Shown here piece by piece: positions 1 to 4,132 of a stretch of DNA of 6,189 bases (its first letter is position 1; each line of letters begins with the position of its first letter). The stretch is from contig JAMDCE010000539.1 of assembly GCA_023489135.1 (NCBI GenBank), forward strand, positions 3,164-9,352, written 5' to 3'. Below the pieces are notes generated by a model. It did not search any database, was not told where the DNA came from, and saw only the letters and a program-made list of their open reading frames with translations. Position numbers and translations under genes: made by a program. This DNA comes from Chloroflexota bacterium. Lineage in GTDB: Bacteria > Chloroflexota > Chloroflexia > JAMDCE01.

Positions 1-1272
1 CACGAGGGAGGTTATCAGCATGCCCAGGCCGTAGGAGACGAGAACCGTTCTGGCCGTAAATCTGTAGGCAATTTCCAGCCCTTCTCCGGCAAAGAAGCTG
101 CCCATCAGCAGGACCATCACAAAGCTAACCACCAAACCCATCGCCACGCCCACCAGAGCGGCGGCCAGGTCGTAGAAAGTGCCTTCGAACAGGAACATCC
201 GGATGAGGTCGCCACGCTGGATGCCAACAGCGCGAGCCATTCCCATCTCCGATTTTCGCTCAGCGGCGAGCATAACGAAGATGAGGAAGATCAACAGAAC
301 TCCCGCCATAATGGAGAAGAGACCGAAGATGGTGAAGATGCTGGCGAAGGAGCTTCCGGCGGCCTCGGCGCTTTTCAAGGCATCCTGCTTGACCGGGGTC
401 ACTCCCAAATCGGTGCCAGCTACGGAGGTCTTCAGCTTCTCGACTACTTCGGACGTATACTGGGCGCCATCTTCAACTCCGCCCTGATTGGAGACCCAAA
501 TTATGTTGATCTTGCCAGGTTGGCTGAAGAGGGCCTGGGCGCGAGAAAGGGACATAACCGCCGTTGCCCCGGCGTCTCCGAGGTTGCCGTCTTTGACAAT
601 GTCTCTGACCTTGAACGTGGCCGGCTGCTGTCCGACGTAGAGTTGAATCTCGTCGCCCGGCTGGGCGTTGAAGTCTTTGGCCGCCGACTCGTTGAGGTAG
701 AGCTCAGCCGCCGTGAGCTGTTCGGTAGAAACATTGGAGCCGGACTTGTTGGTAAGCTCACCAAAAGCTTTCGCGTCGGTTGTATTGAAAGCCTTGATGA
801 ATAGCGTCGGAGTCGTCTGGCGACTGGTCTTGTCGACGGCTGGCGCCGCCTCGCTTATGACTGGAAGAACGCCGTCGATGCGGTTGAAGTTCTGTGTATC
901 CCGGCGAACCTTGTCGTAAGCGGCAATTGGGAAGTATGCAGGAGCGTTGGCATGCTCGGAAGCCCCATCCTCGCTTTGTCCGATCTTGATGGTTTCGTCG
1001 ATATTCCCCACGTCCTTAAGAGCGGACTGTCTGATCGTATTAGTCACCGTGTCGCCGGTGGCAAAAGCGGCCGAAATAATGAGCGTGCTGAGCATTAGGC
1101 CGACCACGATTATGAGCGTCTGACCGCGACGTCGCGGAACGCTGCGCACCCCCAGCTTGAAAACCAGAGGGTTGCGAACAGCCATAAAGGCGACCGAGGC
1201 CAAACAAACGAAGAAAAGCGCCAGGACGACCACCATAATGCTGTTTATTTCGATTCCAAAGATCGTTTCCAT
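1..1272 (-). CDS. FtsX/MacB-type ABC transporter permease, N-terminal 424 residues (runs off left edge)
   Basis: The reading frame is open from an ATG at 1272 to the window edge with no stop. GGGAG lies 6 nt upstream of this ATG, which supports the start. Visible parts are a first membrane segment at about residues 10-31, a basic patch with SVPRRRGQT at 44-52, a second segment at about 52-70, a polar extracytoplasmic domain at about 72-305 (MacB periplasmic-core type), and the first FtsX core from about 310. That core includes the cytoplasmic motif AAERKSEMGMARAVG and the following membrane helices. The family moves lipids, lipoproteins, peptides or drugs out of, or from within, the cytoplasmic membrane, driven by a LolD/MacB ATPase. 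The substrate cannot be read from sequence. The ATPase gene lies 101 bp upstream on the same strand, so the two are probably co-transcribed. The paralogue at the right edge suggests a full length near 1000 residues with a second FtsX half beyond this window. Confidence is high for the family and low for the substrate. Confidence 0.93.
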   Translation of the reverse strand, partial: METIFGIEINSIMVVVLALFFVCLASVAFMAVRNPLVFKLGVRSVPRRRGQTLIIVVGLMLSTLIISAAFATGDTVTNTIRQSALKDVGNIDETIKIGQSEDGASEHANAPAYFPIAAYDKVRRDTQNFNRIDGVLPVISEAAPAVDKTSRQTTPTLFIKAFNTTDAKAFGELTNKSGSNVSTEQLTAAELYLNESAAKDFNAQPGDEIQLYVGQQPATFKVRDIVKDGNLGDAGATAVMSLSRAQALFSQPGKINIIWVSNQGGVEDGAQYTSEVVEKLKTSVAGTDLGVTPVKQDALKSAEAAGSSFASIFTIFGLFSIMAGVLLIFLIFVMLAAERKSEMGMARAVGIQRGDLIRMFLFEGTFYDLAAALVGVAMGLVVSFVMVLLMGSFFAGEGLEIAYRFTARTVLVSYGLGMLITSLV

Positions 1273-1287
1273 CCTCTTCTCCCTTGC

Positions 1288-1325
1288 AACGTTCGAACGT
1301 TGAAACGTTTGAACGTTGGAACGTT
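1288..1325. repeat. Five AACGTT palindromes at exact 8-bp spacing
   Basis: AACGTT begins at 1288, 1296, 1304, 1312 and 1320, with two-base spacers CG, GA, TG and GG. The first two units form a perfect 14-bp palindrome, AACGTTCGAACGTT. The array lies between the ATPase stop (1374) and the permease start (1272) and ends 15 bp before that start, just outside its Shine-Dalgarno. In the transcript it could form alternative hairpins that affect permease translation or mRNA processing. As DNA it could be a binding array or simply an expandable tandem repeat. The periodicity is directly visible; any role is inference. Confidence 0.9.
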
Positions 1326-1373
1326 ATTGACTTCCCTAGCTCAGTTCCAACGCCGAAGTGCAGTCCAGGCTAG

Positions 1374-2135
1374 CTAGGCGCCGCCAACGACCCGGCCGTC
1401 GCGCATCCTGACAATGCGATCCGCTCGACCACCGACCTCATCGGAGTGCGTCACCAGAACGAAGGTTTGCCCATTCTGTTTGTTGAGCCGGCACATCAGG
1501 TCCATTATCTCCCCGGAAGTCTCGCTATCCAGGTCTCCGGTGGGTTCGTCGGCCCAGATGATGGCCGGTTCGTTAGCCAGGGCGCGGGCGATAGTCACTC
1601 TTTGCCGCTCTCCGCCCGAAAGCTCGGCCGGGCGGTGGCCGGCTCGGTCGAGAAGACCGACCATTTGCAGGGCCTTGAGGGCCTTCTCGCGCGCCTCTTT
1701 GGCCTTCGTCCCGGAGACAAGCATTGGTAGCTCGACGTTCTCGACGGCGCTCAATACCGGGAGAAGATTGTAGAACTGGAAAACGAAGCCCATCTTCTTG
1801 GCCCGATATTCCGTCCGTTTTCGATCTGACATCTTTACCAGCGAGGCCCCGTCGATCAGGATCTCCCCGCCGTCAGTTTCGTCCAGCCCGGAGAGGCAGT
1901 TCAAGAGAGTGGTCTTACCGCAGCCGCTGGGACCCATAATAGCCACCATCTCTCCCCGCTTGATCGCCAGGTTCAGGCCCTTCAAGGCTTGCACCTGAAC
2001 TTTTCCGGTGTCGTACGTTTTGACCACGCTGGCGGCCTGGACGATATTCTCAACCGCCACCACTTGTTCCTGCGCCCTTGTCAGCTCGAAGTTCTTCCGG
2101 GCTTCCTTGTCCAAAACCATTGTTGCGCTAGCCAT
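1374..2135 (-). CDS. ABC transporter ATP-binding protein, LolD/MacB family
   Basis: This is a complete 253-residue ATPase that should power the adjacent FtsX-type permease. The nucleotide-binding domain starts near residue 33. Walker A is GPSGCGKTT at 68-76, the Q-loop glutamine is Q120 in [10 protein letters not shown], the ABC signature LSGGERQRV is at 172-180, Walker B is IIWADEP at 192-198 with catalytic E197, and the switch histidine is H230 in VTHS. All key residues are present, so it should be active. The LVTHSDEV and [10 protein letters not shown] endings are typical of the LolD/MacB/FtsE-like branch. GGGGAGGG lies 7 nt upstream of the ATG and supports this start, which leaves about 30 polar residues ahead of the conserved domain, a longer N-terminus than is usual for LolD. 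The permease follows 101 bp downstream. The family assignment is certain; the exact transporter (lipoprotein, drug or peptide) is not. Confidence 0.97.
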   Translation of the reverse strand: MASATMVLDKEARKNFELTRAQEQVVAVENIVQAASVVKTYDTGKVQVQALKGLNLAIKRGEMVAIMGPSGCGKTTLLNCLSGLDETDGGEILIDGASLVKMSDRKRTEYRAKKMGFVFQFYNLLPVLSAVENVELPMLVSGTKAKEAREKALKALQMVGLLDRAGHRPAELSGGERQRVTIARALANEPAIIWADEPTGDLDSETSGEIMDLMCRLNKQNGQTFVLVTHSDEVGGRADRIVRMRDGRVVGGA

Positions 2136-2532
2136 TTCAAATCCCTCCCCAATTTATCCTGCGCTTTGACGGTCCGAAGTTCTCTCTCCAAGACGCAATG
2201 CTATGAGCGTCACGCCGTTTCTACGAGCAATAATAGCCCCTGATCACGCTGGTGTAATCGGTAAGGATTATGATCTTGATGAAGCGAAGAGACTGACCAG
2301 CAAGTCAGCCTCTCTAATGACGGCGTACTAGTACTGTGGAAGGACGGAGAGTCATACTGCTGAAGGCTCGGACAGCGCATGCCTAGAGGACGGGCAGGTA
2401 GGGGCAGAATGCCGACGGGGGGTTACGCTCCATTCCGACGTTCTGAATCGGGGCGTCTTCCCCGGCGGGCGGAGTAGCCCAGCGGTTGATGCACTTTAAC
2501 TTGTTGATTGGGTAACTGTAGAGCCTGGCTTT
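2136..2532. other. Non-coding stretch with hairpins, no gene seen
   Basis: No reading frame here has a convincing start, composition or recognisable protein. Visible structures are GACGC/GCGTC at 2192-2196 and 2207-2211; a hairpin at 2288-2313, with CTGAC/GTCAG plus AGAG/CTCT across one mismatch around a 6-nt loop; and a 10-bp palindrome GTACTAGTAC at 2325-2334. GGTAGGGGC at 2397-2405 resembles the arms of the palindromic repeat further right. The direct repeat TGTAGAGCCT occurs at 2517-2526 and again at 2532-2541, at the start of the next element. The stretch could hold decayed mobile DNA, regulatory leader sequence or a structured RNA; nothing distinguishes these. Confidence 0.5.
2230..2258 (-). 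promoter_or_regulatory. Candidate sigma70-type promoter for the ATPase-permease operon
   Basis: Read on the minus strand, ATTACA (2258-2253) and TATTAT (2235-2230) are separated by 17 nt. They match the -35 consensus at 4 of 6 and the -10 consensus at 5 of 6 positions. A start site near 2223 would give a leader of roughly 88 nt before the ATPase ATG. A second, poorer -10-like TAAATT lies closer to the gene. The match is modest and could be chance in a non-coding stretch. Confidence 0.28.
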
Positions 2533-2728
2533 GTAGAGCCTTGATTATAAGGTTGAAAATATAAACGGGTATACGCAAAATGGGGGCCACCAAGACGGAA
2601 AGGTGGTGTAATGCCAATCGTAGGGGCGGCACCCAGAGGGTACCCGGGTCGCCCTTGGGCGAGGCACCGCCTCGCCCCTACCCAGCACTACCCGACTAAT
2701 TTGTAAAACATCATAATCAAGGCTCTAC
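2533..2728. repeat. 196-bp segment bounded by 16-bp perfect inverted repeats, possible MITE-like element
   Basis: GTAGAGCCTTGATTAT at 2533-2548 is the exact reverse complement of ATAATCAAGGCTCTAC at 2713-2728. The interior has no plausible gene but contains a strong GC palindrome (2620-2681) and an AT-rich left part. Short length, terminal inverted repeats and absent coding capacity are what a non-autonomous mobile element would show. Against this, no clear target-site duplication flanks the arms, and no transposase is present to compare ends with. Alternatively it is a long stem-loop RNA or a chance pairing of two decayed repeats. The inverted repeat is certain; its nature is inferred. Confidence 0.55.
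2620..2681. repeat. GC-rich palindromic interspersed-type repeat
   Basis: The outer arms GTAGGGGCG (2620-2628) and CGCCCCTAC (2673-2681) are exact reverse complements. Inside, GGGCGAGGC (2657-2665) pairs perfectly with GCCTCGCCC (2669-2677) around an ACC loop. A competing stem TCGCCC-TT-GGGCGA (2649-2662) and the palindromes GGGTACCC (2638-2645) and ACCCGGGT (2642-2649) also occur. Such nested palindromes are typical of short intergenic repeats scattered through a genome. It sits inside the larger inverted-repeat segment, so it may have inserted there or be part of it. Confidence 0.7.
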
Positions 2729-2765
2729 CAATCGCGTGGATAGAGGCGCAACTACGCGTGCGCCA

Positions 2766-2809
2766 GGGCGAGCCCGGCTCTCCCCTACAAACCGCCGCAG
2801 GGCGGGTTT
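2766..2809. repeat. Diverged second copy of the palindromic repeat, plus adjoining hairpin
   Basis: GGGCGAGC (2766-2773) pairs with GCTCTCCC (2777-2784) around CCG with one mismatch, and is followed by CTAC, the same order as in the 2657-2681 hairpin. Directly after it, AAACC-GCC (2789-2796) pairs with GGC-(G)GGTTT (2801-2809) with a one-base bulge and a GCAG loop, followed by CGTTTGTGT. The second hairpin could weakly terminate plus-strand transcription, but the T-run is broken. A decayed repeat-family copy is the simpler reading. Confidence 0.5.
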
Positions 2810-2820
2810 CGTTTGTGTAG

Positions 2821-2970
2821 CCCGAGATCAAAGTCTCCGGCCTACTGGTGGCCGACGGGGTCTTCGGTCGGCAGCTCCCACTCGTCCAGCAGATCACCAA
2901 GGCCATGACGCCGGCGCTGGTTTGCAAAGTGAACATCGCTAGCCTACTTCGGGCGGCTATTGACATATGA
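2821..2970 (+). pseudogene. Possible 3' remnant of an unidentified gene (49 codons)
   Basis: This open frame runs from just after an in-frame TAG (2818-2820) to TGA at 2968-2970. It has no suitable start or ribosome binding site. Its third codon positions are mostly G or C and the peptide looks protein-like: it begins PEIKVSGLLVADGVFG, continues through LPLVQQITKAM and ends ASLLRAAIDI. This suggests the tail of a lost gene whose 5' part was replaced by the repeats to its left. I do not recognise the family. Its stop overlaps the promoter of the next gene. The frame could also be open by chance. Confidence 0.3.
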
Positions 2971-3012
2971 TGATTGATAGTTCATAGTAGCTGTCATATA
3001 GTGACATACAAT
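2960..3012 (+). promoter_or_regulatory. Promoter with overlapping inverted-repeat operator candidate
   Basis: TTGATA (2974-2979) and TATAGT (2997-3002) are 17 nt apart, each matching the sigma70 consensus at 5 of 6 positions. An overlapping alternative, TTGACA (2960-2965) with CATAGT (2983-2988), also has a 17-nt spacer. TACAAT at 3007-3012 is a further -10-like hexamer without a good -35. TGTCA (2992-2996) and TGACA (3002-3006) form an exact inverted repeat with a 5-bp spacer (TATAG) that covers the main -10. TGACATA recurs at 2961-2967 and 3002-3008. A repressor bound there would block the downstream two-gene operon. The promoter is well supported; operator function is inference. Confidence 0.6.
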
Positions 3013-3046
3013 TCATCTGTCGTCTCCTAGCAATAAGGAGAGTGAA

Positions 3047-3487
3047 ATGCCAGAGTTAACCCTTCTCTCACAGATTAGCCTCTACGTTCTGCTCGCCTTG
3101 ATTGGTCTGTTTGCTTTGCTCGTTTGGGGCTGGCAAATCATGGTGCTCCGAGGCAGAGCGATGAGAAATCCCGATGGGTCGACAGACAACTGGCGGGAGC
3201 AGAAGACTCACTACGGCATCGCTTTCGCTGACGTATTTGTGGCCTGCCCTACCAGCATCGTAGGCATTCTCCTCGTGTTTGTCAGTCCCCGGTGGGGATA
3301 TTATCTGCTGGCTTTGGCCAGCTTCTGGTTTATTTGGGCTAACACCATGACTACAGCGACCAGCCTGCGCTTCGAGAAACCGAAAATCAACCTCACCTGG
3401 TTTGTCACATTTCCCTTTGGGGTGCTCGTAGGACTGGCCTACATTGTATGGACAGTGGCCCACTTTGACACTATTTTCTTTCTGTGA
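3047..3487 (+). CDS. Uncharacterised four-helix integral membrane protein (146 aa)
   Basis: AAGGAG lies 6 nt before the ATG, and a good promoter stands about 50-90 bp upstream, so this is very probably a real expressed gene. Hydrophobic segments lie at about residues 9-32, 58-80, 83-101 and 116-138. The loop at 33-57 (with RGRAMRNPDGS and DNWREQKTHYG) and the loop at 104-115 (LRFEKPK) are basic and should face the cytoplasm, placing both ends outside. There is no signal peptide cleavage site, enzyme motif or metal-binding pattern that I can identify, and only one cysteine (in VACPTS). I do not recognise a named family. The next gene follows after 21 bp with its own ribosome binding site, which suggests that the two membrane proteins are made together and may form a complex. 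Confidence 0.85.
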   Translation: MPELTLLSQISLYVLLALIGLFALLVWGWQIMVLRGRAMRNPDGSTDNWREQKTHYGIAFADVFVACPTSIVGILLVFVSPRWGYYLLALASFWFIWANTMTTATSLRFEKPKINLTWFVTFPFGVLVGLAYIVWTVAHFDTIFFL

Positions 3488-3508
3488 CCTCTCGTAAGGA
3501 GCATACGT

Positions 3509-3952
3509 ATGAACTTAATCTGGGGAGTGATTCTTATCGTTTTTACCCTGATCTTGGGCTGGCTGTCGCAAGGCATCAATGCATTCTTGCCAACATTGGC
3601 CGCACAGTTCGGACTGAGCGAGCCTGAATCCGAGGTGGACCCAACATTCTTCGCGGACACGCGCGGCGAGGCGATTTGGGATGTAATGATTATCTGGACG
3701 TTGCCAGTGGCGGGCATACTACTCATCTTCAGCAGCGCACTATGGGCTTACTTCGGGTTAGCCGGCGCCGGTATGTACCTGTACTTCGCAGGGCGCGGCA
3801 TCATAGTTCGCATGGTAATGCAACGGCGTGGAATTCGTATCGGAAAGCCGGAAACCCTGAAATGGTACTATGGGTTTTTAGCCCTCTGGGGTCTGATAGC
3901 CCTGGCCACAATTATTATGGCCGTGGCGGCGTTGCCTTTGCCCCAGTCCTGA
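3509..3952 (+). CDS. Uncharacterised small integral membrane protein (147 aa)
   Basis: This is the second gene of the operon, 21 bp after the stop of the first. AAGGAG lies 7 nt before the ATG. Hydrophobic stretches are at about residues 3-20, 59-80, 80-100 (weaker, glycine-rich, GLAGAGMYLYFAG) and 119-143. Residues 36-57 are strongly acidic (SEPESEVDP...ADTRGE), while 101-118 are basic (RMVMQRRGIRIGKPETLK) and probably cytoplasmic. The helix count is three or four, and the topology cannot be settled by eye. It has no cysteine, enzyme motif or family I recognise. Similar length and helix number to its partner suggest a functional pair, though I see no clear sequence similarity between them. 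It converges on the permease at 4133, with a strong hairpin between. Confidence 0.83.
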   Translation: MNLIWGVILIVFTLILGWLSQGINAFLPTLAAQFGLSEPESEVDPTFFADTRGEAIWDVMIIWTLPVAGILLIFSSALWAYFGLAGAGMYLYFAGRGIIVRMVMQRRGIRIGKPETLKWYYGFLALWGLIALATIIMAVAALPLPQS

Positions 3953-4028
3953 GCTTGGCTTGGACATGGAGATGAAACGTTCTACTGCAGGTTGATCGCG
4001 GCGGCCCATGAGTATGGTCTTCAATTCA

Positions 4029-4067
4029 CGATGTTTGGGGCAGGTTTCCAACCTGCTCCAAACATCG
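4029..4067. terminator. 18-bp-stem hairpin between convergent genes (repeat-type, possible bidirectional terminator)
   Basis: Positions 4029-4046 (starting CGATGTTTGG) pair with 4050-4067 (ending CAAACATCG) over 18 bp, with a single G-T wobble (4039/4057) and a three-base TCC loop. It lies 76 bp past the stop of the plus-strand membrane gene and 65 bp past the stop of the minus-strand permease, where convergent transcripts need to end. Neither side has a run of T, so it is not a textbook intrinsic terminator. The GGGCAGGTT/AACCTGCTCC core also looks like a scattered palindromic repeat. The hairpin is certain; terminator activity is inferred. Confidence 0.55.
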
Positions 4068-4132
4068 ATTGGCGTTCCCTGTGATGCCAGCGCGAGACAG
4101 AACGCGAGGCGGTCGTCGTGTCTACAGACTCT

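Noticed and set aside
1288..1325. Considered as a CRISPR-like array
   Set aside because: Units are only 6 bp with 2-bp spacers; there are no spacer-sized unique sequences and no cas genes.
2471..2540. tRNA-like stretch (GTAGCCCAGCGGTTGATGCAC resembles a tRNA D-arm, with TTGTTGA resembling an anticodon loop)
   Set aside because: The D-stem does not pair, the anticodon stem is mismatched, and there is no T-loop or acceptor stem, so it cannot be called a tRNA or a clear tRNA pseudogene.
2423..2632. Minus-strand open frame of 69 codons
   Set aside because: It starts inside the palindromic repeat, crosses one arm of the inverted repeat, lacks a ribosome binding site and has no protein-like pattern.
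2688..2966. Minus-strand open frame of 92 codons
   Set aside because: It spans repeat hairpins and lies opposite a better coding-like plus-strand frame; composition and sequence look like a shadow.
3068..3463. Minus-strand open frame of 131 codons
   Set aside because: It lies wholly antisense to the membrane protein at 3047-3487, which has the ribosome binding site and hydrophobic pattern of a real gene.
3953..4084. In-frame continuation after the stop of the 3509 gene (protein-like ETFYCRLIAAAHEYGLQ)
   Set aside because: It is short, has no start, and its second half is the palindromic hairpin. It may be a scrap of a lost gene, or chance; readthrough of the TGA is not supported by any signal.
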